Shown here: positions 19,403-28,836 of the stretch, piece by piece | Layout of the letters: each line of letters starts with the position of its first letter | How positions within the stretch are numbered: position 1 is the first letter of the stretch | From: Candidatus Kuenenia hertensis | GTDB taxonomy: Bacteria; Planctomycetota; Brocadiia; Brocadiales; Brocadiaceae | NCBI GenBank assembly: GCA_021646465.1 | Contig: SOET01000027.1 | Coordinates: forward strand, 1 to 59,861 | Reading direction: 5' to 3' | DNA length: 59,861 nucleotides | The notes under the pieces: model-generated | The model's input: the letters and a program-made list of their open reading frames with translations, nothing else | Told to the model about the DNA's origin: nothing | Database searches by the model: none | Made by a program: the position numbers and the translations under genes

Positions 19403-21850
19403 TTAATGAAAGCCGCCGTGGGGACTGTGGCCTTGAGGTTTACCATGCATGCTCCCATCAGCAGGAATATGTTCTTTTGTAGTATTTAATATATCCATTG
19501 CTTCCTTAAATTTTTTCTCAGCAGCCTGAATGGTAAAATCCTCTTCCTTTTTCATAACTTTTTCTACAGCACTTTTACTAAGAACATAGATAAATTCCGA
19601 ATCTTTACTTTTGGCGTAATAACTATTTTCGTCTTTCTTTTTTCCGATATATAAAACTTCTTCGCCATCGCCCAGTTCAACAATGATAGCAAGCTGAGGT
19701 TCATCCAATGAAAATTGGGTCAAATTAGTCGCTTTGTACTGTTCTATATACTCCGCAACCAATTTCTCAAGGCTGTGAATATAGTAATCCACTTCCCTGC
19801 TTTGAAAGTCCTTTTGATCATAATTTTTCAACTCCCAAAAATTATTTGACCTTTCAAACTCTATATTTCTGCCAGGATACACAAGAGTAAGTTTTCTTAC
19901 ATTCATTCTCTCAAAATCCAGAACTTTTGTTGGAACCAATTCCGCATTAAAATCCCTTATTTTAGGCCAGGATAACTCGAATACTAAATCACCATCGCTG
20001 AACATCGCGTACGAATTGACCATCTCGCTTTCGGTTACTGTATTCCCTATTAACAATGTTCTCGTTTCAATAATTTTGTTTATATTTTCATTTGAATCCG
20101 TTGGCGGACTTTGTTTTTCCTGCGCCGGCTGGTCGCCTCCATTTTCTGTGACTTCCTTTATAACTTTTTCATACGTTACGTGAATTTTCATCCTTGGGTT
20201 ATCCAAACCGAACTCTTTAAGATCCTTTGGATTCTCCATAACATGATTTTCCGCTTTCAAAAAAGAGAGATTCCACACAATTTGATTTAATTTATTTGAG
20301 TCGGCGTACCCCTGGACAGGTTTGCTCAGTTCCCATATGGCGTTACCTTCTTCATCTGTTTTATTCGTTTTTTCGCACAAAAAAGTACGGTCTGCTTTTT
20401 CAATTACAATCTTCTTTACCAGATTTTTGTCAAAATCACATACCAATCGGTCCCTAAAAGCAATCAGTGCATTTTCTAACTTATCATAGAATTCAACGGT
20501 AGGAACGGTATATACAGGTTCCTCCCCTACCCGTTTCACATAACATTTATTGCCATCGGATAATTTCTTTCCCACATAAAATTTTGCCAACTCTTTATTT
20601 TCTTCTTTTGTCACAGAAACCTCAAAGACCGGGTTTTCTAAACCATATATTGATAAATCATCCGGTTTATCCGTGACAAAGTCTACAATTTCGAGGGTCT
20701 TAATTTTTTCGATAAAATTCTTTGTAGTATCCTGATCCGCATAAATATCAATTGGTTTCCTGATGACCCAGTCAAGATCCAGCGATTTTTCGATAGATAT
20801 CAGATCAGATCTTGTTTTAAATTCCAATTTATTTACACCATACGAACCGTAGGAATCAAATCTCACTAACGCCCTGTCTCTTAAATCATTCGGTTTCTTT
20901 TTAATCTCAGCAAGAATAATGTCCTTCAGCAAAAAAATACTTTGCTCATCAACACGTTTTGCGTAAACTTTATCATCCAATAAATATCCAAAAATGACGG
21001 ATTGTGTATGCCCCCGTTCGGTAACGGTAACAGTATATGACGGATCGTCCAACCCGAATTTGGATAAATCATTTTCTCCTTCCGGAAGAAAATCTTCCCG
21101 GTTAATCTCCAGGTTTTTGAGTTTCGCAATTATATCCTTTATCTTTTGTAAATCTGCAAGGTCGTCAAGCGGCTCTGTCATTCGCCAGAACTCCCCTTCT
21201 CTCACACAAACAATATCGGATTCATTCGTTTTTATTTGCAATTGAGAAACTGCTTCTTTATCAAATGTAAAAACCCATTTGCTTCTTAAGTCAAGCAGAC
21301 TCTTATTAACTTTCTCAATGAGGGAACCAGGCACAACAACAACTTCATCACTTGTATCAAGCTTAATATAAACATTATCACCCGCCGCAAGTTTATTTCC
21401 TATAAATACGGTATATTTGTCTTTTGGCCCTGTTACCTGTATCTTATCAGGACTGGTTTTTATGCTGGTGTACATCGTAATAAAATTCTCTTGGTCTTCC
21501 AAACCATAATCTTTTAAGTCAAATGGTTTATCATCTTCTTTCTCAAAAGAGCCGACTTTTGTCATAAATTCAAATTCAGAAAGGATGCTTGAAACTTCAG
21601 AATTATTTGCGCGAAGTTTAAAAGGCTCCACAATAAACCAATAGTCATTATCCGCTTTTTCAAGGACTATTTTACCCGTTTCATTCTTTAATTCTATTTT
21701 ATTGACTAAGGAAGATTTGAAATATGGCAGTACTTTTTTTTGCAACCGCTCCCATTCCTCTTGGGGCAGTTGTTTTTTCTCGTAAACAAATATATACGTT
21801 ATGCCTACAATTGCTATTATCAAGAGAATAATGGTCGTTTTAAATTTCAT
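19403..21850 (-). CDS. DUF4340 repeat protein, membrane-anchored
   Basis: This is an 815-residue protein with one N-terminal membrane helix (residues 5-24). The rest is built from five copies of the DUF4340 module, recognised by the hallmark F/Y-GL-D/E-x-P: KDYGLEDQ, SKFGLDDP, SIYGLENP, KEFGLDNP and TQFSLDEP. Most copies are followed by a strand, then YIG or F-x-GK, then a D/E-x-YAK or VYVK segment. The C-terminus is His/Gly-rich (HGKPQGHSPHGGFH). DUF4340 proteins commonly accompany GldG-type ABC systems, as here, where they probably act in the periplasm. It is the last gene of the ABC operon, about 160 bases behind the GldG-like gene. Confidence 0.85.
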   Translation of the reverse strand: MKFKTTIILLIIAIVGITYIFVYEKKQLPQEEWERLQKKVLPYFKSSLVNKIELKNETGKIVLEKADNDYWFIVEPFKLRANNSEVSSILSEFEFMTKVGSFEKEDDKPFDLKDYGLEDQENFITMYTSIKTSPDKIQVTGPKDKYTVFIGNKLAAGDNVYIKLDTSDEVVVVPGSLIEKVNKSLLDLRSKWVFTFDKEAVSQLQIKTNESDIVCVREGEFWRMTEPLDDLADLQKIKDIIAKLKNLEINREDFLPEGENDLSKFGLDDPSYTVTVTERGHTQSVIFGYLLDDKVYAKRVDEQSIFLLKDIILAEIKKKPNDLRDRALVRFDSYGSYGVNKLEFKTRSDLISIEKSLDLDWVIRKPIDIYADQDTTKNFIEKIKTLEIVDFVTDKPDDLSIYGLENPVFEVSVTKEENKELAKFYVGKKLSDGNKCYVKRVGEEPVYTVPTVEFYDKLENALIAFRDRLVCDFDKNLVKKIVIEKADRTFLCEKTNKTDEEGNAIWELSKPVQGYADSNKLNQIVWNLSFLKAENHVMENPKDLKEFGLDNPRMKIHVTYEKVIKEVTENGGDQPAQEKQSPPTDSNENINKIIETRTLLIGNTVTESEMVNSYAMFSDGDLVFELSWPKIRDFNAELVPTKVLDFERMNVRKLTLVYPGRNIEFERSNNFWELKNYDQKDFQSREVDYYIHSLEKLVAEYIEQYKATNLTQFSLDEPQLAIIVELGDGEEVLYIGKKKDENSYYAKSKDSEFIYVLSKSAVEKVMKKEEDFTIQAAEKKFKEAMDILNTTKEHIPADGSMHGKPQGHSPHGGFH

Positions 21851-22012
21851 TGCTTAACTATTTCCTCCCACGAAGAATAAACCTTAATTGAAAGCGATCA
21901 CAGCCTGAATAATTTCATCACAAAACATGTCATAATATAGAGGCCAATCAAATTATCAAATTTTTTAATAATTTATATAAACTCAATTGATCGGAAAAAT
22001 TTTTGCTCATTC

Positions 22013-23719
22013 TTAACGGCGCCTCTTCCACCACACAATACCGCCAATAATTATAGGAATCACAGGAATACCTGCGATTGATACCCAAAAAATAACCTTC
22101 ATCTGTGTTGGGTGAATTACCGCCTTACGGAAATCAGGTGCTTTGGCAGAAATACCCAATTGTGTTTCTTTCTTTGCCAGCCAATTAATGGAATTACGAA
22201 TTAAATCCTTATTTCCCGGATTATCGGAAAATTCGTTTGTGGCAAAGTCCACATCGCCAAAAACAACCAACCGGGCGCCTTTGGGTTGTGCATTCGGATC
22301 ATTTGCCATTGCCGGATGTGCCTGGGTGACAGTTTTAGGCAATTCTTTCACCTCTGAGGCAACCGCTAAAGAAATAGGACTTAAGACATCTGTTTCCATA
22401 TTTTTCTCTGGTTTCTTATACTTCAGATCAGCAACATCAGTTTCTCCCCAGGCGCTATCAGGAGCGTTCATCAATATTTTCGCCTCGTAAGGCATTTGAT
22501 CATTAGGAGGTGCAGCATCAACTGAACATGCACCGTAAAGAATAGTATTGTAATTTTTTAAATCATCGCTGATTTTGTGATCGCCATATTCTTCATTTCC
22601 TACATATATTTCAGCAACCGTTTGAAGACCAAAAAGAGGCATCTTAACGGTGTTATAAATTACAATGTCATCGCGGACAACAATACCGTACTCTGCTAAA
22701 AGAGTTTTGAAGCCTGTAGGAATATTCGGCGATACTGCAGGCTCCATCATTAACAACAATTTTCCTCTGTTTTCCAGATAATTTCTTATGATGTTTAGTT
22801 CTTCTGTCAAATACGACTTGGAAGGTCCCGCAACAACTAACACATCACAGTCGTCCGGAATTTTCTTTTTATCCAGAATATTTAAAGGCGCCACACAGCA
22901 GTTATCACGTTTCAGCGCATTTGCAAGTCCGGAAATTCCTTGCCGGTCATAATCATCAAACTGACGTTCGCCATGCCCCTGAACAAAATAAATTGTTGTC
23001 TGTTTTTCCTGTGTAACATTGAGAATTGCTTCTGTAAAGGCCTCTTCCCCTTTAAATTTAAATGGATATTGACGTTCCATCACTTCACTTTGCTGCACAT
23101 GTTTACTCTGTTCACCACATTCAAACACAACAGAATTTAGCTGAAGGTCACTGATTTTAAGGCGCATTGCTAGCTCTTCTACCTTGCTTCGGTTTCGTAA
23201 CGGATCAATGTTCTCAATTTTAATCTGCTCCGTAAGATGTGCATATTCCTTTAAAATGTCTACAATCTGCTCATAAAACATCTCACCCTGATTGAAAAGA
23301 GTGGTAATTACAATGGGCTTATCAAGATTTTTCAATATATTTTTTGTTTTTGATGAAAGAGTGTATTTCCCGGTAAGCGTCAGGTCGAATCGTACATAGT
23401 GTCTATGATTAAGGAAGCCGATGACTGCAAAAATACTTGCGGCAAAAATTGACATGACGGCTACGTTTGTCCCAACAAGAGCTTTTCGTTTGGATGCTTC
23501 AGTTGAAAACCACTTGTTTCTAATCGCTTTTGCTATGCTAAATCCCACAATAACTGCCCCGCCAACTCCCAGAGGCACTAACGAAGAGATACTCCAATCA
23601 CTTAAGATCCTTGACACTCCAAAACCAGAAATAACTGCAATGATTCCGGCTAAAATAATATAACCACTGTATAAATCAAACCAATCCTTCTTTTTATTAC
23701 TCACAACACTCATCTCCAT
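22013..23719 (-). CDS. GldG-type auxiliary subunit of an ABC-2 transport system
   Basis: This is a 568-residue protein. N-terminal hydrophobic segments (about residues 16-60, then 83-106) precede HYVRFDLTLTGKYTLSSKTK, the standard opening of the GldG/ABC-type auxiliary (PF09822) domain. It continues with ITTLFNQGE, IYFVQGHGERQFDDYDRQGI, LLLMMEPAVSPNIPTGFK and a C-terminal membrane helix (FWVSIAGIPVIPIIIGGIVW) followed by KRRR. The protein overlaps the permease gene by 10 bases. In Bacteroidota the family is needed for gliding; elsewhere it is an ABC accessory of unknown cargo. Confidence 0.88.
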   Translation of the reverse strand: MEMSVVSNKKKDWFDLYSGYIILAGIIAVISGFGVSRILSDWSISSLVPLGVGGAVIVGFSIAKAIRNKWFSTEASKRKALVGTNVAVMSIFAASIFAVIGFLNHRHYVRFDLTLTGKYTLSSKTKNILKNLDKPIVITTLFNQGEMFYEQIVDILKEYAHLTEQIKIENIDPLRNRSKVEELAMRLKISDLQLNSVVFECGEQSKHVQQSEVMERQYPFKFKGEEAFTEAILNVTQEKQTTIYFVQGHGERQFDDYDRQGISGLANALKRDNCCVAPLNILDKKKIPDDCDVLVVAGPSKSYLTEELNIIRNYLENRGKLLLMMEPAVSPNIPTGFKTLLAEYGIVVRDDIVIYNTVKMPLFGLQTVAEIYVGNEEYGDHKISDDLKNYNTILYGACSVDAAPPNDQMPYEAKILMNAPDSAWGETDVADLKYKKPEKNMETDVLSPISLAVASEVKELPKTVTQAHPAMANDPNAQPKGARLVVFGDVDFATNEFSDNPGNKDLIRNSINWLAKKETQLGISAKAPDFRKAVIHPTQMKVIFWVSIAGIPVIPIIIGGIVWWKRRR

Positions 23720-24420
23720 CTCCTGCTCTCGACAATGCGTACGACAATAAATATAAGTAACGCAGAAAAACTAAAGTAATAGATTATATCTCTTGTATCT
23801 AAAACCCCTTTAGTAAATGTCTCCCAGTGATCATAAGTACCGATATATCGTAAAGTACTATAAAGCCACCCTTCATTCCCCGCACTTGCCAATCCAATTA
23901 CTAGTAATATAAGTAACGCCACAATACCGATGACCGCTGCAACTATCTGATTTTTTGTTACCGCAGAAACCAGCATTCCAACAGATATAAATAATCCTCC
24001 CATCAGAATCAATCCAATGTAACTGGTAACTATTGCGCCATAATCAGGAGAACCCACCCATACCAGAAAAATAATATATAACGCCGTTGGTGCAATCATA
24101 ATATTATACAATGCCCATGCGGCCAGAAATTTTCCAAAAACCACCGCAAAATCAGTAACCGGTGCTGTCATGAGAGGTTCCATCGTCCCCGTTTTATTCT
24201 CTTCTGCAAGTAACCTCATAGTAATAACGGGAGTGAGGATGGAAAGAATGAATTGCGTGTAGGCCAAGCTGTATCTCAATGTAGTTTCCTGAGTTATACC
24301 CAGCATAATTGAGAAAAAATAGCCCGAAAAGACCATAAATACTGCAATGATAACGTAAGCAATGGGAGAAAGAAAATAGGCATTGATTTCTCTCTGAAAT
24401 ATAGTACCCGTACTTGTCAT
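23710..24420 (-). CDS. ABC-2 type transporter permease (GldF-like)
   Basis: This is a 236-residue integral membrane protein with six hydrophobic segments. The opening GTIFQREINAYFLSPIAYVI, the loop RLLAEENKTGTMEPLMTAPV and TDFAVVFGKFLAAWAL are hallmarks of the NosY/GldF ABC-2 permease group. It starts directly after the stop of the ATPase gene and overlaps the GldG-like gene, so all three are coupled. It should form the channel energised by the ATPase encoded upstream. Confidence 0.93.
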   Translation of the reverse strand: MTSTGTIFQREINAYFLSPIAYVIIAVFMVFSGYFFSIMLGITQETTLRYSLAYTQFILSILTPVITMRLLAEENKTGTMEPLMTAPVTDFAVVFGKFLAAWALYNIMIAPTALYIIFLVWVGSPDYGAIVTSYIGLILMGGLFISVGMLVSAVTKNQIVAAVIGIVALLILLVIGLASAGNEGWLYSTLRYIGTYDHWETFTKGVLDTRDIIYYFSFSALLIFIVVRIVESRRWR

Positions 24421-25365
24421 TTATGCCTCCACCTCCTTTTCTTTCGTCGTAATCTGATGGAATATTTCTTCAAGTGTTATTGCATCTTGTTTCATCTCTC
24501 TGATAATTCCATTATTTTTCACTATGCTTGAAAATACTTCTTCCCGAACATCATAATCTCTTTCTGTTTCAATTGAATATTTGCTAATTTCACCATTATC
24601 ATGCCAGGTAATCTTTTTTATTCCTTTTATACCGGACAATGCCTCTTTGATTTTTTCTCCGTTTCCGCGCACTTCGAGGGCAATGTTATTTCCGCCTTTG
24701 AGCTGATCAGCTAAATTTGACGGCGTGTCCATGGCAACAATCTTTCCCTTATTTATAATAATCACTCGCCCGCAAATCATCTCAACTTCAGGAAGGATGT
24801 GAGTAGAGAGCAAAATAGTATGTTTTTCACCCAACTCTTTGATAAGCTGCCTCACCTGCCTGATTTGATTGGGATCAAGCCCAATGGTAGGTTCGTCGAG
24901 GATAAGGATTTTAGGATCATGGACTAAGGTATCTGCCAGGCCCACCCTTTGCCGATAGCCCTTTGAAAGCGTACCAATGATTTGTTTTTTTACGTCCTGA
25001 ATCCTACACTTCTCTATACATTCTTCAATTTTCATTTTACGTTCGCGATAGGGTACTTTTTTTAATTTTGCACGGAATTGAAGATATTCATTAACCCTCA
25101 TTTCAGGGTAAAGCGGCACGTTTTCCGGCAAATACCCCATCAATTTACGTACGTGTATTGAATCGCGAAAAACATCGTAACCTTCCACTACAGCAGTACC
25201 GGAAGTCGCAGGCATATAACAGGTCAAAATTCGCATGGTCGTAGTTTTGCCTGCACCATTGGGGCCTAATAGACCCAATATTTCACCCTGGTTGACTTCA
25301 AAAGAAATATCATCAACCGCATAAACATCTGCATACCGCTTTGCCAAATGTTCAACCTTAATCAT
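24421..25365 (-). CDS. ABC transporter ATP-binding protein (GldA/NosF-like)
   Basis: This is a 314-residue ATPase when started at 25365 (MIKVEHLAKRYADVYAVDDI), which has GGGGAG at good spacing; an ATG nine codons upstream at 25392 is less likely. It shows Walker A GLLGPNGAGKTTTM, the Q-loop region TSGTAVVEGYDV, signature LSKGYRQRVGLAD, Walker B ILILDEPTIGLDP and H-loop LSTHILPEVE. A C-terminal regulatory tail of about 90 residues is typical of single-ATPase ABC-2 exporters. First gene of the ABC/GldG/DUF4340 operon. Confidence 0.95.
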   Translation of the reverse strand: MIKVEHLAKRYADVYAVDDISFEVNQGEILGLLGPNGAGKTTTMRILTCYMPATSGTAVVEGYDVFRDSIHVRKLMGYLPENVPLYPEMRVNEYLQFRAKLKKVPYRERKMKIEECIEKCRIQDVKKQIIGTLSKGYRQRVGLADTLVHDPKILILDEPTIGLDPNQIRQVRQLIKELGEKHTILLSTHILPEVEMICGRVIIINKGKIVAMDTPSNLADQLKGGNNIALEVRGNGEKIKEALSGIKGIKKITWHDNGEISKYSIETERDYDVREEVFSSIVKNNGIIREMKQDAITLEEIFHQITTKEKEVEA

Positions 25366-25785
25366 TATTTTTACTCCCCATAGACATATCAAACAGCAGA
25401 AAACATTTTGAAACTTCTGAATAAAATTCCTGGCTGGATTCGGTTATTTATCTAAATGTTTATAAACACATTGCAAATACTTACGTCACAAAACAATCGC
25501 ATTACAGATACTAATGACTGAATTGGATTACTAAAATATAAAAAACAGTTTTTAGAAACTTTGCATTATAGTTGGGTCAGCCGATACTTCGAGGTCGTGG
25601 ATACAATAAATTTTTAGGTGGGCAGCATATCGCGTTAATAACCAAGAACATTCAATAACTGCTCTAAAACTATTTCAAATAAACACAACGCACCACTGTT
25701 TTAAAAATGTTTTTTTATAATTTTAAATTACATACTCTCTAAAGATTTATGAAAGAAGAAAAAGGGCAATTCTATACACTTATTC
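25366..25785. other. Intergenic region upstream of the ABC operon
   Basis: These 420 AT-rich bases hold no gene. They should contain the promoter of the ABC operon (minus strand) and the 3' end of the omega-subunit transcript, but I see no clear terminator hairpin or confident promoter boxes. Confidence 0.4.
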
Positions 25786-25980
25786 CTACATTTCATCATT
25801 TAACTTAATTTCATCCTGCATCAGTTCCATAAAGGCAATTTCAACAGGATCATCGATTTCCGTTTCAACATAGGGAGGTGCTTTTTTTGTGATCTGCCTC
25901 GCCCTGCTAATAATCAAAGATGTTAAACGTAACGGACCACCCGCTTGGTTTATAAATATATCCAGGCTTTTGTAATTCAT
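25786..25980 (-). CDS. rpoZ: RNA polymerase omega subunit-like protein
   Basis: This is a 64-residue protein. The segment GPLRLTSLIISRARQITKKA matches the conserved helix of omega/Rpb6 (the F/Y-R-L-x-x-x-A-x-x-R-A-x-Q pattern), and an acidic tail (VETEIDDPVEIAFMELMQDE) follows, as in short omega subunits. Omega binds the RNA polymerase beta' C-terminus and helps assembly. The protein is shorter than E. coli RpoZ (91 residues) but within the range of planctomycete forms. No guanylate kinase or dephosphocoenzyme gene lies beside it. The assignment is probable, not certain. Confidence 0.65.
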   Translation of the reverse strand: MNYKSLDIFINQAGGPLRLTSLIISRARQITKKAPPYVETEIDDPVEIAFMELMQDEIKLNDEM

Positions 25981-26206
25981 GTAAACATCCTTAAAAGAGA
26001 ATATGTTCCAGGAATTTTAGTAAAATAAAATTTTTTGTGAAATCCATATATATAAATAAGATACATCGAAATTACTAATGGTATACTCAAAGTCTTTTTT
26101 GTCAAGAAAAATTAAGGCTTTCAAAAATATCTTGAGAAATAGTTTGTAACATAGTATATTTTCTCTTTCATTTATGCTTTTTTAGATACTTAACTAAGGG
26201 GACAAT

Positions 26207-27136
26207 ATGACAAAGATATATGATGATATCACTGCAACAATTGGCAATACACCGTTAGTTAGATTGAATAAAATATCAAAAGGTTTAGACTGCACTATCG
26301 TTGCGAAAATGGAATCTTTTAACCCTATGGCCAGCGTAAAGGACCGCATAGGACTTGCCATGATTGAAGCTGGCGAGAAAGCAGGATTGATTAAAAAAGA
26401 CACTATTATCATAGAACCTACCTCCGGTAATACCGGTATTGCTTTAGCTTTTGTCGCAGCAGCCAGGAATTATAAATTAATTTTAACAATGCCTGAAACA
26501 ATGAGTTTGGAACGCAGGGAACTTTTGAAAGCTTTTGGAGCCGAGATTGTATTAACACCAGGAGCAGAAGGCATGAAAGGCGCCATTAATAAAGCGGAAG
26601 AGTTAGTCCAAAATACCCCAAACTCCTTTATGCCACAGCAATTTAAAAATTTAGCAAATCCGGAAATACACCGTAAAACTACTGCTGAAGAAATCTGGAA
26701 TGATACCGATGGGCAGATAGATATTTTTGTTGGTGGTATAGGCACGGGAGGCACCATTACCGGGGTTGGGGAAGTAATTAAAAAACGAAAACCTTCATTA
26801 AAAGTAATTGCGGTGGAACCTTCAGATTCCCCTGTACTTTCAGGAGGAAAACCGGGCCCGCACAAAATACAGGGTATTGGTGCAGGATTTGTGCCTGAAA
26901 TTCTTAACACAAAAATATTAGATGAAATTGTTAAAGTTGAAAATGAACAGGCGTTTGCTGCTTCACGCCAACTTGCGAGAGATGAAGGAATTTTAGTGGG
27001 CATTTCTTCCGGCGCTGCTGCGTATGCCGCACTTCAGGTCGCAGCAAGACCGGAAAACAAGGGGAAACTATTGGTAGTAGTATTCCCGGACACAGGAGAA
27101 AGATACTTATCCACCGTACTATTTAAGGAATTTTAA
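26207..27136 (+). CDS. cysK: Cysteine synthase A
   Basis: This is a 309-residue pyridoxal-phosphate enzyme that makes cysteine from O-acetylserine and sulfide. PLP lysine K45 sits in [14 protein letters not shown]. The substrate loop is [15 protein letters not shown], the phosphate-binding glycine loop is [15 protein letters not shown], and the C-terminal part has [15 protein letters not shown]. The full-length match to the family is clear. Ribosome binding site AAGGGG precedes the ATG. Its stop shares a base with the start of cysE (TAATG), so the two enzymes of the pathway are translationally coupled. Confidence 0.97.
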   Translation: MTKIYDDITATIGNTPLVRLNKISKGLDCTIVAKMESFNPMASVKDRIGLAMIEAGEKAGLIKKDTIIIEPTSGNTGIALAFVAAARNYKLILTMPETMSLERRELLKAFGAEIVLTPGAEGMKGAINKAEELVQNTPNSFMPQQFKNLANPEIHRKTTAEEIWNDTDGQIDIFVGGIGTGGTITGVGEVIKKRKPSLKVIAVEPSDSPVLSGGKPGPHKIQGIGAGFVPEILNTKILDEIVKVENEQAFAASRQLARDEGILVGISSGAAAYAALQVAARPENKGKLLVVVFPDTGERYLSTVLFKEF

Positions 27137-27873
27137 TGTTTGACCGTTTAAAAGAGGACATTAATGCCGTTTCCCAAAATGACCCCGCAGCAAAAAGCAA
27201 ATTTGAAATAGTTTTCTGCTATCCGGGATTACATGCCTTATGGATATTTCGGATATCTTCATTTTTCTGGAAGAAGCAATGGTATTTCACCGCCCGTCTC
27301 ATTTCACACATTAATCGCTTTTTAACAGGGGTAGAAATTCATCCGGCTGCCCAGATCGGACGCGGAGTCTTTATTGATCATGGCATGGGAGTTGTCATTG
27401 GAGAAACCGCATCCGTCGGAGATGGATGCCTTATTTACAAAGGAGTGGTACTTGGCGGCACAACTTTTGAAAAAACAAAGAGGCATCCAACATTAGGGAA
27501 AAAGGTTATCGTAGGTTCAAATGCTTGTGTTTTAGGAAACATTTCCATAGGAGACAATGTACGTATAGGTTCCGGATCAGTGGTAATAAAAGATGTTCCC
27601 TCTAATACTACCGTTGTAGGTGTGCCGGGCAGAATTATAGAAAGAAGCAAAAACAAAGATCATGCGGTTATGTTAGACCACGGACAATTACCCGATCCGA
27701 TTGCGGAAGCCTTTAAAGCCTTAATTAAGGAAAATAATAAACTCCGGATGCGTATAAAAAAATTAGAGGAAAGTTTAGACATTACAAGCAATGAGAATAG
27801 TCAGGAATCTGATACCGAATCAATTATCATGACAGCATTTATGAAAAACTACAACAATGGTGAAGGTATCTAA
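27136..27873 (+). CDS. cysE: Serine O-acetyltransferase
   Basis: This is a 245-residue enzyme that acetylates serine with acetyl-CoA, the step before CysK. A short helical N-terminal domain precedes left-handed beta-helix hexapeptides: GVEIHPAAQIGRGVFIDHGM, GVVIGETASVGDGCLIYKGV, VVLGGTTF and GSNACVLGNISIGDNVRIGS. The catalytic His-Asp pair is in FIDHGMG. The N-terminus is short, like the Bacillus/EpsC-type enzymes. A charged C-terminal tail of about 50 residues (KLRMRIKKLEESL) looks like a coiled coil that I do not see in standard CysE. Confidence 0.95.
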   Translation: MFDRLKEDINAVSQNDPAAKSKFEIVFCYPGLHALWIFRISSFFWKKQWYFTARLISHINRFLTGVEIHPAAQIGRGVFIDHGMGVVIGETASVGDGCLIYKGVVLGGTTFEKTKRHPTLGKKVIVGSNACVLGNISIGDNVRIGSGSVVIKDVPSNTTVVGVPGRIIERSKNKDHAVMLDHGQLPDPIAEAFKALIKENNKLRMRIKKLEESLDITSNENSQESDTESIIMTAFMKNYNNGEGI

Positions 27874-27900
27874 ATTTTATGAAAGGAGGAATGAAACATT

Positions 27901-28686
27901 ATGGATTGGGGAATGAAGAATCGTTTATCTCAATTAATTAAACCAAATGGACGTTGCATGTATTTGCCGATCGACCATGGTTATTTTCAGGGTCCCACAA
28001 CAAAGTTAGAGAGGCCTGGAGAAACCATTAAACCAATTCTCGAATATAGCGACGCCCTTTTCTGCACGCGTGGGGTATTGCGTGCCTGTATAGACCCGCA
28101 AAACAGTAAACCAATTATTTTAAGGATTTCAGGCGGTACCAGCATGGTCGGCAACGATCTTGCCAACGAGGAAATCACTACTTCAATGGAAGATGCGCTG
28201 CGCCTCAATGTTTCCGGTGTCGGACTTTCCGTATTTATTGGCAGCGACTATGAAAAACAAACGTTATTAAATTTAGCAAAAGTAGTTAATGAAGCAGAAA
28301 GATACGGTATGCCGGTAATGGCAGTAACAGCGGTTGGAAAAGAACTGGAAAAACGGGATGCGCGTTATCTTGCACTGTGCTGTCGTATATGTGCGGAATT
28401 GGGTGCTAAAGTTGTTAAAACCTATTGGTGCGAAAACTTTGAAAAGGTAACAAACGGCTGTCCCGTGCCGGTTGTTATGGCCGGGGGCCCAAAGGTGGGT
28501 TCTGACCGAGAAGTTTTTGAATTTGTTCATGATGGTATGCAAAAGGGCTCAATAGGGGTAAATTTAGGAAGAAATATTTGGCAAAATGATCATCCCGTTC
28601 CTATGATTAAGGCTCTAAAAGCCATCATTCATGAAAATGCTACGGTAGACGAGGCTGACAAAATATTTAACGAAGCAAAAAAATAG
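27901..28686 (+). CDS. DeoC/LsrF-type class I aldolase
   Basis: This is a 261-residue TIM-barrel aldolase of the DeoC/FbaB/LsrF superfamily. N-terminal GRCMYLPIDHGYFQGPT (DHG motif), ISGGTSM, LRLNVSGVGLSVFIGS, the Schiff-base lysine region AKVVKTYWCENFEKV, and VPVVMAGGPKVG match the LsrF (3-hydroxy-5-phosphonooxypentane-2,4-dione thiolase) and class I fructose-bisphosphate aldolase groups. No other lsr genes are present, so AI-2 breakdown is not supported. A role as a sugar-phosphate aldolase is as likely. AGGAGG lies 11-15 bases before the ATG. Confidence 0.82.
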   Translation: MDWGMKNRLSQLIKPNGRCMYLPIDHGYFQGPTTKLERPGETIKPILEYSDALFCTRGVLRACIDPQNSKPIILRISGGTSMVGNDLANEEITTSMEDALRLNVSGVGLSVFIGSDYEKQTLLNLAKVVNEAERYGMPVMAVTAVGKELEKRDARYLALCCRICAELGAKVVKTYWCENFEKVTNGCPVPVVMAGGPKVGSDREVFEFVHDGMQKGSIGVNLGRNIWQNDHPVPMIKALKAIIHENATVDEADKIFNEAKK

Positions 28687-28696
28687 TTAAATAAAA

Positions 28697-28756
28697 AACC
28701 ATTTAAAAACCTAATATCCCTTTTTAAGAGAAGGCACGGTAGGTTTTTAAATGGTT
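28697..28756. terminator. Perfect 17-bp stem after the aldolase gene
   Basis: AACCATTTAAAAACCTA (28697-28713) and its exact complement (28740-28756) form a 17-bp stem around a 26-base loop, beginning 11 bases after the aldolase stop. AAATTTTT follows. It is probably the terminator or 3' end of the cysK-cysE-aldolase transcript, or an attenuator before the dehydrogenase 80 bases downstream. The loop is long for an intrinsic terminator. Confidence 0.55.
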
Positions 28757-28836
28757 AAATTTTTCCCGAAAGTTACAAACTTACCACTTCACACATACGT
28801 CCTGGATTGTTACGACAAGATTAAAAGGGGAATTAT

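Noticed and set aside
27901-28686. Assignment of the aldolase as part of an AI-2 (lsr) operon
   Set aside because: No lsr transporter, kinase or regulator is present; only the fold-level similarity is supported.
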